DNA of 64,000 bases from Dasypus novemcinctus (GCF_030445035.2 NC_080677.1:26609513-26673512), one strand, 5' to 3'; shown: positions 11,101 through 24,054, numbered from the stretch's first letter. Notes: generated from the letters alone by a model not told the origin. Made by a program: numbers and translations.

Positions 11101-12475
11101 ACCTAACGACCTGCTCGCGAGGTGGTGGACCAGAGAAGGGCAAGCCTTTCTATTTTTTTTTTTTTTTTCCTTTTCTGGTGCATCTGTAGTAACCAAGAGG
11201 TTCCTAGAATAACAGAGGCTCCATTATGGTCTACTAAGGATTTAAAAAAGAAAGCAGGAGCTGCCCTTTGAAACGGAAAATTGTGTATGTATTTACTTTA
11301 GACAGTGAAATCGTTAACTTTTTGGAACTCGACCGCCTCCTCCTATGAATTGAGAAACCGTGGAGTAGGAGAATATCCCTTGGTTTGATGAGGGGCACTT
11401 ATTTTGAGTTAACAACTTTTTTTTTTGGTTTAGTGATCTTAAGATCTCTTTTTATAGCTACCACAACCAAAGGGAGAGGATTGCCCATTCCAAGGACTAC
11501 AGATCTATCTCTGTGGAATTCAATCTCTAAAGACTTGTCCGCTACCAGGATGGTTTCTTTAAGTGAAAGTTTTTTTTAAAAAAAGAATCCAAATTGTAAA
11601 ATTAACTTTAAAAAGATGTGTTTGTGTGAATTACCTCTTTCTGTATCAGTTAGCCTTATACAGGCGTAGGGGACAGGACTGGTCACGTGTTGTTTATACA
11701 TGAATCTGTACGTCTGGCCCACTGAGCATTCAGGCATTCAAAAACAAACCCTATCTGCAGTGTGGTCTGACCAAAACAATCGCATTTTCTAGCATCGAGG
11801 CAACTGATTGGGGGTCGGAGGGGAGGGCAAGTGATTTCCTCCCTCTTGAGTTGTGAATTTTTGTGTAAACTTGCCTAGATGGACTTTAAATTTCTTGCAA
11901 TTGTGTGTAACTTATTTTAGTTAACCTTTGTAAGGACTTCCCTCCCCCCTTTTTTTCCCCCGAAGAACTTTTTGCCTTACCTAAAGTAAATTGAGAAGTC
12001 AAAAGTTGTTTTCTAATCATCATGGTGTAGAATTCTGCATTTCTTTTCATCATGCTGCTAATATTGTACTTCTTCACTTTGATCTTTTGTTGGTCCAGTG
12101 TTTATTGAAGCCTTTTGAGATTTGGCTCTGAAATCCTCAAGAGGTTGTTGTTTGTTGGTAATGCTGGAAGATTGTGGTATTTTTTGTTACAGTCCACACG
12201 TTTACACGCAGAGCTATTTTTCCCTACACACGGTTTTGTAGAAAGAGTTGGTAAGCGCTATGACTCTAATCCCCTTTTTGCTCCTATAGGAAGCATTACC
12301 ACAAAATTTAGCTGCACAAGGGCTTGTAAGGAGATGGGAGGGAATAGAGGTGTCATCTACTTAATGTAAGTCCACACCTCTTACAGTTTTCTTTTCCTGG
12401 CTGGTGGAAATAATAATTTCATGAATTCACATATCAAATTTAAATGTTTATAGTGGATGGTAAGTTCATAGGAAC
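11101..12475. other. Intron 1, no feature recognised
   Basis: Leaves the CpG island. Contains a T-run near 11153-11168 and AT-rich sequence without a recognised repeat or exon. Confidence 0.4.
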
Positions 12476-12606
12476 TTTTTTTTAAGATTTATTTTATCCA
12501 TCCCCCCTCCTGTGTTGTTTCTGCCCTCGCTGTCTGCTCCTCTTTAGGAGGTACCCATACATACAGGAGCGAGGTGCTCAATTGACCAAGCCACCTCCAC
12601 TCCCCT
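12476..12606 (-). mobile_element. DAS-type SINE, short form
   Basis: TTTTTTTAAGATTTATTTTA tail, then GAGGTGCTCAATTGACCAAG head in reverse; about 130 bp. Confidence 0.75.
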
Positions 12607-13917
12607 AAATGCAACTTAGTAGCCAAAAGATAACCTTGGTTTTCCCAAAGACTTTTCAAATTAATTTAGATACTTTCATTTTCCTCCTTGCTCACATTCC
12701 TAGGTAAGTAGGGAGAGGGAGGAGGAGGATTGGTCCTGCTGCCACAAAATATATGAATGAAAACTTTAGAGGTCTTTATTACACCTCAGACTTAGCATTT
12801 TGTTTTGTGGTGTTTGAATAGAAACTTTTTTTTTTCCCTACATGTTAATATTGAAACTTTTTTGATATGAAGATTACTCTGGGTCCCCTTGGCAGGAATT
12901 TTTAGTACATAATTCTTGTGGGCAAAAGGGCTTATTGTAGGAAATCTGAAAATAATTAGTAAGAGATTCTTTTTTTTCCCCTTTCTTTCCCTACCCCGTT
13001 CTCATACCTTTGACCAGTGGTGGCAGTATAACTTCTAAGGGTAGGCAGGGGATTCTAAGATGTAGCTGTCAGTTTACCCTAAATTTTTTTTTTTTTTGAA
13101 GACTCTAAGAAACTACTGTAGTGATAAATATTCCTAAGTGGCTATGCCCTTGATAATCTCAAGAATATGCTTGAATATCTTGGAAAATGTTCTATTACTA
13201 TTGTGATTAAACACATCATTGACTTGGTAAGAAATGAAGTTCCAGGGAAATAAAGTTAGGGTCAATTTGGCATTACCCTACCCTTTCTCCAGTTTTTAAA
13301 ATAAATGTGCAGAGCTGAGAGGTAAAAAGGAAAATGATACCCAAATTAAAAGGACATAATACACTGGTAGAATTTCCTTTATGGTCTTGTTTAATTTTTT
13401 AAAAGTGAGATAACTTATTAATCATGATGTTGTTCAGAATTTTATACTTGTGACCTGAATTTACTTTGGATACTGAGCATGATTGATCTGATGGAGCCAC
13501 ATAGAATTTTCAGTACAATTTGGAATAGGTAACACAGGGAATAGAATAGACCTAAGCTCTGAATTTGATTGGAGTAGGGGCCACTATACTGAAATTTATC
13601 AAACTTGATATCTTCAGAAGGCAAGATATGTTTGCATTTTTTAAATTGATGTTTGTCACAAGAATAATTCTGCTTAAAGTAGCAGTTGACAGTCTAAAGA
13701 CCAAATACTGTCTTTTCTAAACATCTCAATTGTCAGGTTTGTGTCAATAACTTGAAAGCAAACTTTTTCTGGCCTCGATTTTTTTTTTCCCCCCTAGGGA
13801 AAGACTTGCCTCATCATTGGAAATGAAAGACCTCTTTTTTTTTTTAAATAACTGGTGCCTTCCTGGCTGTCATTTCATTTTTCTGTGCTAATATGAGCCT
13901 TCTCAAGACTAGTTTTT
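12607..13917. other. Intron 1, no feature recognised
   Basis: AT-rich sequence with several T-runs; nothing assignable. Confidence 0.4.
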
Positions 13918-14312
13918 GTTTTTTTTCCCCCAAGATTTATTTTATTTATTCCTTCCCTGCCCTCCTCGTTGTTTGCACTCATTGTCTGTTCTCTCTGTCC
14001 ATTTGCTGAGTGCTCTCTGTGTCTGCTTGTTTTTGGTTTAGGAGGCACTGGGAACCAAATCTGGGATGTCCCGTGTGGGAAAGAGGCGCTCAATCTCTTG
14101 AGCCACCTCAGCTCCCTGCTTTGTTGTGTCTCTCATTGTCTTTCCTCTTTGTGTCTCCTTGTTGTGTCATCTTGTCGCATCAGTGCGCCATGCCTACCCA
14201 TCACACCACCTTGCTGTCTTGCTTGTCTTCTCCAGGAGACACCAGGAATCGAACCCAGGATCTTCCATGTGGTAGGCAGGAGCACAGTCGCTTTGAGCCA
14301 CATCTGCTTCCC
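13918..14312 (-). mobile_element. DAS-type SINE, dimeric form
   Basis: Tail at 13918; two reversed heads, ending CAATCTCTTGAGCCACCTCA and CTTTGAGCCACATCTGCTTC. Confidence 0.85.
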
Positions 14313-14529
14313 TCAAGATTAGTGATTGTTACGTGATTTGTACCACCAAAGTATTTTCTAAGAAACTTGGAATGAGTTTCTCTTTCTAAAATGGAATTCA
14401 CCCAGCGTGAAAAGAGAACTGTATTTGTAGTGCTGAGACCATGTAATTGGTATCCCTAGACCTGGTATAGGTATGAGGGTTCAGAAATAGGGGAAAGTGC
14501 TCCAAAGCTTGACCAGTGAGTACATTAAT

Positions 14530-14720
14530 AAAAATAATTGTAAATATAATGTAGTGTTATGTGTTAGGCACTGTTCTAAGCCATTTTTGAAACTCATTTC
14601 ATTTTTATTGAGAAGAGTTTCTGCTTTTGTCCTTATTTTACAAATGAGGAAATTGAGGCACAGAGTCACACAACTAGTACAACTAGGCTTCAGACACTAC
14701 CAGTTTAGCTCCACAGTCCC
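14530..14720 (-). mobile_element. MIR SINE, antisense
   Basis: TTACAAATGAGGAAATTGAG and GGCACAGAGTCACACAACTA are the reversed MIR core. Confidence 0.8.
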
Positions 14721-15383
14721 TGGTAATAATTTTTTGGCAATACTTGACTTCCTGAATGTCTTGAATCCTTTTCCACAAAAGTTTTCAGTCTTCTGTTTTG
14801 ACATTTTTGTCATTGGAAGATGGAGCACGTCTTAAGTTGGAAAAACACAACTTGAAAGTGCTTCATAAAGATGAATGACCTGTAACCCACTGCCCTGGAC
14901 CTATCACTGTTTCCTCACCATGATATAATTTCTTTACAGACTTTTTGAAATTTTTTCCTCTTCGTTTTTCCTTTCCTTCATTTTTCATACACAGCTCAGT
15001 TAGTTGCTTATCAGTCTCATTTTCACATTCGAAAGTTATTAATCCTTTATTCTTTTCATGGCCCTACAAATCTTGCCTGGTTGGCATTGAAAATTTTTGC
15101 TTTGCTTCTCTTTGTGCTTTTATAGCTACTCAGCGTAGGGGTACTATGAATGACACACTTGTGAGAATGAAAACCAAGTGTTGAAGGTGAAATTAGACAC
15201 TCCTGTCTACCTCTTGCCCCCAAACAAACAAACACTGCTATCAACTTCTGAAACCTTTAAAAGTGTTTGGAATTATTTTTTTAAGTTTTCAACAAGAATT
15301 TCCACCTATTTCATACCTTTCTCTAATCTTGTCTCCTATTCTTTTAATATCAATATTCACAATCTATAAAACAAACAATTCAT
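14721..15383. other. Intron 1, no feature recognised
   Basis: No assignable element before the SINE at 15.4 kb. Confidence 0.4.
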
Positions 15384-15395
15384 TGTTATTTCTTT

Positions 15396-15810
15396 TTTTT
15401 TTTAGAGATTTATTATTTTTTAAAATTTCTTTCCCCTTCCCACAGTTGTCTGCTCTCTGTGTCCATTCGCTGTGTGTTCTTCTGTGACCACTTCTTATCA
15501 GCGGCACCAGGAAGCGTGTTTCTTTTTGTTGCATCATCTTGTTGTGTCAGCTCTCCGTGTGTGTGGCGCCTTTCTTGGGCAGGCTGCACTTTCTTTCGCG
15601 CTGGGCGGCTTTCCTTACAGGACGCACTCCTTGCACGTGGGGCTCCCCTACGCGGGGGATACCTCTGCGTGGCAGGGTACTCCTTGCGCACATCAGCATC
15701 AGCACTGTGCGTGGGCCAGCTCTACACAAGTCAAGGAGGCCCGGGGTTTGAACCGTGGACCTCCCATGTGGTAGGCGGACACTCTATCCATTGGGTCAAG
15801 TCTGCTTCCC
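15396..15810 (-). mobile_element. DAS-type SINE, full length, with a 12-bp TSD
   Basis: TSD TGTTATTTCTTT at 15384-15395 and 15811-15822. The body contains the CTGGGCGGCTTTCC...GGGGCTCCCC segment shared by the long DAS form. Confidence 0.92.
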
Positions 15811-15822
15811 TGTTATTTCTTT

Positions 15823-16334
15823 AATTCTGAGTATTACAATACTGTTTGCTTTGTATAAATTTTCTTTGCAGATATACTTTCAGGCACATTTTGGCTTTTC
15901 TTTTTTTTTTTCAATTTTGGCTTTTGCTGCTTGAAGACATAAATACTTTTTATACTGTTTTATAAGAAAGTGAAGTGAGCATTTCAGACAGCCAACTTAA
16001 ATCTTTAGAATACAAATCATTTTGAAAGTTGGACTTTGTACATTTCTAATTTTATGGTGAAATTTAAAAAATATTTTTCCCTCTATGAAGATTTACTTTA
16101 TAGTCACATTGATTATTTAAGGGAGGAAATCTGTTGAAATAATTTTCTATACTAGATGTTTCATAATTTTAGGTAGACTTATATACGTTCCTGTGGATTA
16201 ATAACTGCTTTAATCTTAATCATTTAATAACAGTGTTTGCTTTGAAACAGTTTTGTGTGTGAAATTAACTTAGTAGGACTTTGGAGCCTTGGGTATTCTA
16301 GAGAAAAATGTATTAGAAACAAAATTTTAAAATA
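15823..16334. other. Intron 1, no feature recognised
   Basis: AT-rich; nothing assignable. Confidence 0.4.
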
Positions 16335-16663
16335 CATATTTATTGACACCTCCCCCCCCCCCCCATTGTTTGCACTTGCTGTCTGCTCTGTTCGTTGTGT
16401 GCTCATCTTTTTTGGAGGCACCAGGAAGTGAACCTGGGACCTCCCATGTGGGAGGGAGGACCCCAAAGGCTTGAGCCACCTCCACTCCTGCTTGTTGTGT
16501 CTCTCATTGTGTTTCCTTGTGTCTCTTTGTCGCGTCAGCTCACTGCGCCAGCCCATTGTGTCAGCTCGCTGTCTTGCTTGTCTTTAGGAGGCACTGGAAA
16601 CTGAATCTGGGATTCGCATGTGATAGGCAGGCGCCCAACTTCTTGATCCACATCCGCTTCCTT
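16335..16663 (-). mobile_element. DAS-type SINE, dimeric form
   Basis: A C-run near 16352 follows the tail; reversed heads at about 16430-16490 and 16600-16660. Confidence 0.85.
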
Positions 16664-16884
16664 AACCTTATTCTTTTATATGTAGAATTCTAACCTTATT
16701 CTTTGCTATTACTCCTTTGCTGTGCTGTGAAGCAAACCAGAGAGATTGAATTGAGCTCAGAGTTTAGAAAACAGGTCTAATGATTTAAAATATCCATAAT
16801 TTTTACATGAAAACTTAATTGAATTTTCTTAAATTCTGTTTTAAAGATTTTTTTGGTTTTTGCGTCAGTATACTATTTGATAGT

Positions 16885-17054
16885 AAGACTTTATTTATTT
16901 CTTCCCCCACCTTGTTTGCGCTCTCTGTTTCTGTTCGTTGTGTGCTCTCTGTGTCTACTCATCTTCTTTTGTTTTTTAGGAATCATCAGGAACTGAACCT
17001 GGGACCTCCCATGTGGTAGGTGGGCACCCAACTGCCTCAACCACATGTACTTCC
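16885..17054 (-). mobile_element. DAS-type SINE, short form
   Basis: CTTTATTTATTTCTTCCCCC tail; GAACCTGGGACCTCCCATGT head in reverse. Confidence 0.8.
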
Positions 17055-17059
17055 CTTTA

Positions 17060-18485
17060 TTAGATTCTGAATTTCATTATGTTTGTGTGATACCCCCCAT
17101 TTAATTCTTACATTAGCAGCCATTTTTCACTGTGGAATATGTTCTAATGGCCAGTTTCAAAACATTGGACTATACTGTTAATCACGGAGCACCTGATAAT
17201 AGGAATTGTGGTGTGTAACAGTGATTTTCCAATCTCTGGCCCTTGATCCACCTAACGAATTCATGTGTCCATTAAATGCCTTTATGTAAGCATTGTTTTG
17301 TACGCATCTTCTGTTTTTCAAATATATGTAGATATTGTTTTAGAAATAGTAATTATGTGTTTTTGAATCTGTAACAGCTTTTTTTGATAATGGATTTTTT
17401 TCAGTAGATGATCTTGGAGTGAGAAGCAGTATCTTTTTTTTTTTTTTTTTAACTTTAATAAAGAGTACTCAAATGTGGACATCTAAATACATGCTACCCA
17501 ATCTTTAGATAAAAGTAAAAATGTTTGCAAAGTCTACTGTGCCATCAGGAGTTGGGGAAAGCAGTTGTATGATTAGGGAAGAAATGTAAAAATATTTTCG
17601 GTGAAAAGATAAGGGGGATATAAACAGGTTAGAGTGACCAAAATTACATTTAATTCAACTATCAGGAATCTTAGGTTCTTTTTCATTGCTATTATGATCT
17701 GAAGGGGAAACAGTTTTTTAGCAAAAGCAACTTGAGGTATATGTTTCAATCACTGACTCAATATTTGGTGGTCAGGAAGCAGTCTAAAGCAGGTAAGGAT
17801 TCTGTAGCCTGTGGCCTGGATTTGTAAGTAAAGTTTTATTAGAGCTCAATCATTTGAATTCATTTACATATCCCCTATGGCTACTTTCAGGCTACAATGA
17901 AGAGTTGAGTGGTTGGAATATTGACCTTATGGGTTCCAAAGCCTAAAAAATTTGCTGTCAGGCTCTTTACAAAAAAAAATTTGCTGATCCCTGATTTAGG
18001 GTGGTCATGGGGAACATGAAGAGTTGTTTCTGTGATGAGAAGAAAGAGTAGTACTTTAAAAAATTAATTAAAAAAAAATTGGGTAATCATTGCATATGTT
18101 AATAAAATTCAGAAGGCTTAAATTGGTCTTCAGTAAGTGTTTTCTTCTTTCCCAGGGTCAGTGTTAGCAATGAGGCCCGCTACCTTTTAATCAATATTTA
18201 TATGGCAAACAGTAGAATTTCTTGCACTCATGTCTCTTTCAGAACTTTGGAAATGAAAAATCTGTGGCTGAATTTCAAGAAAATTGTTTTTTAATAATCA
18301 ATTTCTTCTATTTTCCTGACCTCTTTTGGCTTTTGAGCTTGCTGTAATAATTGGTGTAACCATTAGGGTGTTTTAAATGATAGCCATGATTTTGGTTGGA
18401 ATCTTCAGTAAATGCAATGGTGTTTTGGGGGGCCTACAGCTGGGGTTGGGACTTCCAGTTTATTAATGCATTTCTTTCTTTTTTT
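17060..18485. other. Intron 1, mostly unassigned
   Basis: About 17.76-18.0 kb (TGTAGCCTGTGGCCTGGATT...TTGCTGATCCCTGATTTAG) looks like an old dispersed repeat but I cannot name it. No exon seen. Confidence 0.35.
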
Positions 18486-18630
18486 TCCTTCAACTTTTTT
18501 ATTTCAAAATACTTTCAAACTTATAGGATGATTACAAAAACAATACAAGCCCCATACAGAGAATTCCAGTATATCCCTACTCCCTCAGATACTTACATCT
18601 ACCAATTTTAATGTTTTGCCACATTTGCCT
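18486..18630 (-). mobile_element. LINE-1 3'UTR fragment, antisense
   Basis: TTATTTCAAAATACTTTCAA through AATGTTTTGCCACATTTGCC is reversed L1M 3'UTR. Confidence 0.65.
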
Positions 18631-18635
18631 TCCTG

Positions 18636-18740
18636 TCCTTCCTTCCTCCTTCCCTCCCTCCCTTCCTTTCTCTCTCTTTCTCCCTCTCTGTTTTTTCCCC
18701 TTTCCCTTCCTCTTCCCCCTTTCCCTTTCCCTTCCTTCTT
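18636..18740. repeat. Polypyrimidine (CT-rich) tract
   Basis: 104 of 105 bases are C or T (single G at 18690): CCTT/CCCT/CTTT-type words. It could form intramolecular triplex DNA. Confidence 0.95.
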
Positions 18741-18789
18741 ACCCTTTCCCCTTCCTCTTCCTACCTACCCATTTTCTGAACACTTGAGT

Positions 18790-19260
18790 ATAAGTGGTTT
18801 AGCTTCCTCACTGCTGAGGCACATACCATGCAGTGGGTTGACTTAAACAATGAGAATTTATTGGCTTATGGTTTTGAGGCTAGGAGAAGTCCAAATCAAG
18901 TCATTGTCGAGGTGATGCTTCATGAAGACTGGAATTCTAGGGCTGACTGCTTTTTATCCTTTGGCTCCCCTGTCATATAGCACAAATGCAAACAGTAGCC
19001 TCTCCTGACCTCTCCCTCCTCCTCTGGGTTCTATTAACTTTCAGCTTCTTGCTTTCCTAGGCTTTCTCTCTCACTATGACCTTCCCTGTAACGCCTTCAG
19101 TAATAGGATTAAGACCCATCCTGGGCCACACTTTATCTGAAGTAGCCTCATCAAAAAGTCCTATTTATAAGTTTATACCCACAGGAATGGATGAAGTTTA
19201 AGGACATGTTTTTCTGGGGTACATACAGCTTCAAATCACCACAGTTGAAAAAATCACGCT
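18790..19260. repeat. Unclassified dispersed repeat, probable
   Basis: GACTTAAACAATGAGAATTT followed by ATTGGCTTATGGTTTTGAGG has the style of a mammalian interspersed repeat, but I cannot assign the family. Confidence 0.35.
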
Positions 19261-19539
19261 CCTTGAATATTTAATACTGTCATGTGCCCTTCCTAAGAAC
19301 AAGAATATTCACTTACGTAACCACCCTAAGTACAATTACTCAGTTTAAGAAATTTAACTTTTATCTAAAGCTTACAGTCTATATTCATTTTTTCATGTGT
19401 CCCAATAATGTTATTTTTTTCCTCAATAATGTCCTTTTATATAAAAAAACAACAAAAATAATGTCCTTTTAAGCCTTTTCTCCTCTTTGTTAGATCCTGT
19501 CCAAGATCACATACTGAATTTGTAATTTTCTCTTTAGTT

Positions 19540-20350
19540 GCTCTTTTTTTTAAAATTGTGAAAACATGTATACAACTTGAATTTTTCCATCTCAACCACT
19601 CCCAAGCATATCATTCAGTAGGATTAATCACATTCACAATAGTACAATATCCTCAACTCCTTCCATTAGTAATACTTTTTCGTCTCCCCAACAAAACTCC
19701 TTACCCAATTGTGTACTAATTCCCCATTCCCCTTGCCCTGCCCCCTGGCAACCTGTACTTTAATTTCTGTCTCTATGAGCTTGCATATTTTCTGCTAATT
19801 TCTTTGTAGTTACATTGTTTTGTAGTTCTTTGTAGTTACAGCTTAAATTTAGTTCCCTAAATCTGTAACAATCTTGTTTGCTTTGATACCAACCTAACTT
19901 CAACTGTGATATCCTATACTCCATTGTCTTCCACCTTTATGTAGTATTTGTCACAAATTACGAGTTTATAACATTGAGTCCAAAACCACTGATTTATCAT
20001 CACGTTTTTATCTATTTGCCTTTTAGATCCTATTGAAAGTAAAAGTGGAAGTACAAACAAAATAAATTAGGTAGTGCTGACATATTTGCCCATGCTATTA
20101 TCCTTTCCAGAGATCTTTCCTTTCTTCAAATGGCTTCAGTCTATTGTCTGTTGTTTTTTTCTTTCAACCTACAGAACTCTCTTTAGCACCTCTTGTAGGA
20201 AAGATCTAGTGGGGATGAATTTGCTCAGTTTTTGTTTATCTGGGAATGTTGTAATCAGTCCGTTATTTTATTTTTTAAAAGGTGTTTTATATGCACTGTT
20301 AGCCATATTCATATTGCACATGAGGTTTCACTATCCTTTACAGTCACTTT
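19540..20350 (-). mobile_element. LINE-1 3' region, antisense
   Basis: CCTGGCAACCTGTACTTTAA, CTCTTTAGCACCTCTTGTAG and TTTGTTTATCTGGGAATGTT are typical reversed L1 3' words. It appears to resume at 21.42 kb beyond three SINEs. Confidence 0.65.
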
Positions 20351-20372
20351 GTTACTTTTTTTAAAGATTTTT

Positions 20373-20812
20373 GTTTTTTTTTAAGATTTTATTTTTTATT
20401 TCTCTCTCCTTCCCTACACACACACGCGCACACACACACACACACACCCCACTGTCTGCTCTGTGTCCATTCGCTGTGTGTTGTTCTCTGTCTGCTTGCA
20501 TTCTTGTCATTGGCAAGAATCTGTGCCTCTTTTTTGTTGCATCGTCTTGCTGTGTCAGCTCTCTGTGGTGCGGTGACACTCCTGGGCAGGCTGCACTTTT
20601 TTTGTGTGAGAAGGCTCTCCTTGCGGGGCTGTACTCCTTGCACATGGGGCTTCCCCACACAGGGGACACCCCTGCGTGGCACAGCACTCCTTGGGCACAT
20701 CAGCACTACATGTAGGCCAGCTCTCCACACAGGTCAGGAGGCCCTGGGTTTGAACTGTGGACCTCCTGTGTGGTAGGCGGATGCTCTATCAGTTGAGCCA
20801 AATCTGCTTCCC
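20373..20812 (-). mobile_element. DAS-type SINE with CA-rich tract, inserted in the tail of the next SINE
   Basis: AAAGATTTTT is duplicated at 20363-20372 and 20813-20822. A CACACA/CGCG run lies at 20416-20448 between tail and body. Confidence 0.88.
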
Positions 20813-21214
20813 AAAGATTTTTATTTTTTATTTATTTCTGTCCTTTCCCCCCGTAGTCTGCTCTCTGTGTCCATTTGCTGTGTGTTTTTCTGCGTCTGCT
20901 TGCATTATCTGGCAGCACTGGGAAACTTCGTCTCTTTTTTTGTTGTGTCATCTTGCTGTGTCAGCTCTCTGTGCGGCACCACTCGTGGGCGGGCTGTGCT
21001 TTTTCATGCAGGGCAGCTCTCTTTGTGGGGTGCACTTCTTGCTCATGGGGTACCCCTATGCAGGGGCGCCCCTGTGTGGCACAGCACTCCTTGCACACAG
21101 CAGCACTGTGTGTGGGCCAGCTTACCACATGGGTCAGGAGGCCCTGGGGATAAAACCCTGGACCCTCCATATGATAAATGGACACTCTATCAGTTGAGCC
21201 ACATCAGCTTCCCA
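20813..21214 (-). mobile_element. DAS-type SINE, second of a tandem trio
   Basis: Full reversed body ending TCAGTTGAGCCACATCAGCT. Its tail was split by the SINE on the left. Confidence 0.88.
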
Positions 21215-21225
21215 GTCCCTTATTT

Positions 21226-21417
21226 TTATTTTTTTTAAGATTTAAAAAAAAATTTTATTTCTCTCCTCTTCCCCCCCTGCCCCGTTGTCTGCTTTCTGAG
21301 TCCTTTCGCTCTGTGTTCTTCCGTGACCACTTCTATCCTTATCAGCGGCACCGTGAATCTGTGTTTCATTTTGTTGTGTCATCTTGTTGTATCAGCTCTC
21401 CGTGTGCATGGTGCCAT
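21226..21417 (-). mobile_element. DAS-type SINE, 5'-truncated third copy
   Basis: Tail and first half only; similarity stops at GTGCATGGTGCCATT, where LINE-related sequence starts. The head is missing. Confidence 0.8.
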
Positions 21418-22390
21418 TGTAACCTTTTATTGAAACCTGGACATTTTGATATTTTAATGTGCTGTCACTCTGGACTTGAGACTCTGGGGTGTCTTGGTGT
21501 TACAGTAGAACTTTTCTTGATTGCCAGGATCTAACTTGGGTGTGGGTGTGGGTGTGACATTTTTACCACCCTTTGCAAATTGATCCAGTGCAAGGGCTCT
21601 CCATCCAGTTCTGGGCTTTTCCATACAATGAATTTAGAGAATAGCTCCAGCCACAGTTTAAGGGCCTCCCTGATCTTTCTGCACATATGTCTTGTCTTGG
21701 GCATGAGTGTGTGGCCCTAGAAATTTCATATACAAATGTCTTCTTTCCCCTGGGAAACAGTTTCCTCATTGTCCCTGGTACTGCACTTTATGTCCCAGAG
21801 CCAGCAATCCTTTCACCCATTGATGAGCCAAGGTTTGACTGCTCTTCCCCAGCATTCTGAAGGAAAGCTCTGTTGAGCTTTTACATATCGGGCAGGTTCA
21901 GGAGGGTGAACCTGTGAGGAGACGGGTGTCTGCTTTAGCCCCTCAGGCTACCACCAGACATATTGGGCCAGAAAAATATGCTTTCACCAGTATGTGCACA
22001 AGAGTTACTCTGCTCCCTCTGGATCCAGGACCAGGGAACCATGCTGGCAGCCTGGGCTGTCTCTGTGCTGAGCTGGTGAGGGGCTGGGGGAGGGGCCACC
22101 CCGAGAACCACAATACCTATGGACTTTTTTTTTTAACGTGGTGCTGGGGATTGAATCCAGGACCTCGTACATGGAAGCTCACTTAACCACTGAGCTATAC
22201 CTGCTCTTCTCCTATGACTTTTAAATTGTCTTTTTCTTGATTCAGCACTCTCCCTGTTTTTGCAAGCCTTTAACTGTTTTCTGGAGCTTTGAGAAAGATG
22301 TTTCTGCCAATTCTTGCTGGTTGTGTAAAGCCTCTGGGAGGGAAGGAGTGGAGCTCTGAAGCTTCTCTGTCATCTTGATGGAGGTGGGAA
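21418..22390 (-). mobile_element. LINE-related repeat, copy C
   Basis: Matches 2.2-3.1 kb in several blocks, and carries a short DAS SINE at 22.12-22.21 kb. Confidence 0.65.
22117..22212 (-). mobile_element. Short DAS-type SINE (about 90 bp)
   Basis: On the - strand the head reads GTATAGCTCAGTGGTTAAG, then GGTCCTGGATTCAATCC, which are box A- and box B-like, followed directly by the tail. Confidence 0.75.
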
Positions 22391-24042
22391 CAGAATGTCC
22401 AGTGCATGTATTTCTGTAAGATAAATTTCTAGAAGTAGAATTGATGGATTAAAAGATATTAAACATTACAGTGCCAAATATGTATTCTATGATACCTCAT
22501 TTGTAATTCTGAAATTCACAAAGCTCTAAAAATCAGGTTTTTTAGGAAATTCATTTGCTTGCAAAACCTGACCTGAGGCCATATTGAGGCTAATGGTCTA
22601 TTTTCGCTCTATTCATATTTCCCTCAGCAAAGATATTAAGGGGTTTAGTTATGGAGTGCTGCCCCAGATTCCTTGACTGTTTTGTAGTATGCCGTATGTG
22701 TACCACATTACCTCTATAAAATCTGAGAAATTCTAAATTCCAGAACATATCTTGCCCCAAAAGTTTGAATAAGGGATTGTGGGCATGCATAAACTTACAG
22801 ACCTATTAAGAATGCTCGTTTCCCACACACTCATTAACACTGGTCCATGCTGCATTATTAATATGTAAACAGAGCCAGTGATTTTACTACCCTTAGGTAT
22901 TATTAGCCTTAAGAGATTGTGTTAATAGAACTAAGATTTAGTATAACTTTCCGATCTGGAAGAGCATACTCATTACCTTAAATGACCTCAAAGCCTCACT
23001 GCCTTCGCACCTGTTTTAGTTACTTCTCTGGTTAACTTGACTGGAAACTTGAAGTCTAGATCAAGTTAGCAATTTATGTAATAGTATAGTTTGGCAGGAA
23101 GTACAGTGATCTCCTTGACAATTATGGGTGATATTTTGTGAGGAAAATGTTTATTCCATGATGGTCATATTCTTCATAGGTTTCATGTCAAAAGCACTAG
23201 ATTTTTTTATTGTGAAATTAAGAATTGCCTAATTAGAAATGAATTGGTAATTTACACAGCTAACATTAGTACCATTCCGTTTGGGTTTTCCCTTCTCTTT
23301 TCTTAATTTATAATTCTTTTCCCATATTTTTTTTTTTTGTGCCTTGTTTTAAATCCTGATTTCCAAATAACATTTTAAACTTAAACTTTAATTTGGACTT
23401 TCTTTTTCAAAAATTTGGAATCTCTTCCTATTTTGAAATGCCATGTTTATTTTATATCAATTTCATATATATACTTGGGTTTATTGTAATTTTGTAATGT
23501 ATTCTAATATTTGATAGTAATGAGGAAAATGCCCCCATTCCTCCATATGTTTTGACAACTTTTGTGCATTCATCCAAATGAGCCCTGCAAATGGGATTTA
23601 GATTGCATTTGTATTAAAATTCTACATTGATTTGGTGAACATTCAGGTTCGTATAATATGGAGTCTTCTCATGTAGGATCATGTTTTCCCTTTTAATTAA
23701 TGGTTTTGTGTGTGTTTTTTTTCCCATAAAATTGTACAATGTTTATAAAGATTCCTAGGGTGAAACTATTGTAAAAAGAGATATATATGTTTACTTTACA
23801 GGGTCAAACTGCAAATTAAACAAAATAGAGTTTATACTTTTGAAATAAGTAATTTGAGTATCTTTGACTTAATGTTTAAGTAATTTAAATTGCTAGATAA
23901 GACTGGAGTTTATTTGTAGTATATCTAAAACATGAGACTCTCCATGCAATAGAGGAGGATGTTATTTTTTTTCCCTTAAATTATGGTCGTGTGTTGCTAT
24001 AAACAAATAACTAGGTATTCTGTTTTTATTGGTAATTTAACT
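22391..24042. other. Intron 1, no gene seen
   Basis: AT-rich sequence without a repeat I can name; no splice-bounded coding segment recognised. Confidence 0.4.
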
Positions 24043-24054
24043 CTTAAAGAACTT

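Noticed and set aside
10051-11196. 381-codon open frame on the - strand (and several overlapping + strand frames) in the CpG island
   Set aside because: GC-rich DNA lacks stop codons, so long frames arise by chance. The translation is low-complexity Pro/Arg/Ala without a domain and overlaps the KBTBD2 exon 1 region.
20416-20448. CACACA/CGCG run as a possible CRISPR-like or tandem array
   Set aside because: A simple dinucleotide microsatellite inside a SINE; no spacer structure, and CRISPR arrays are not expected in a mammal.
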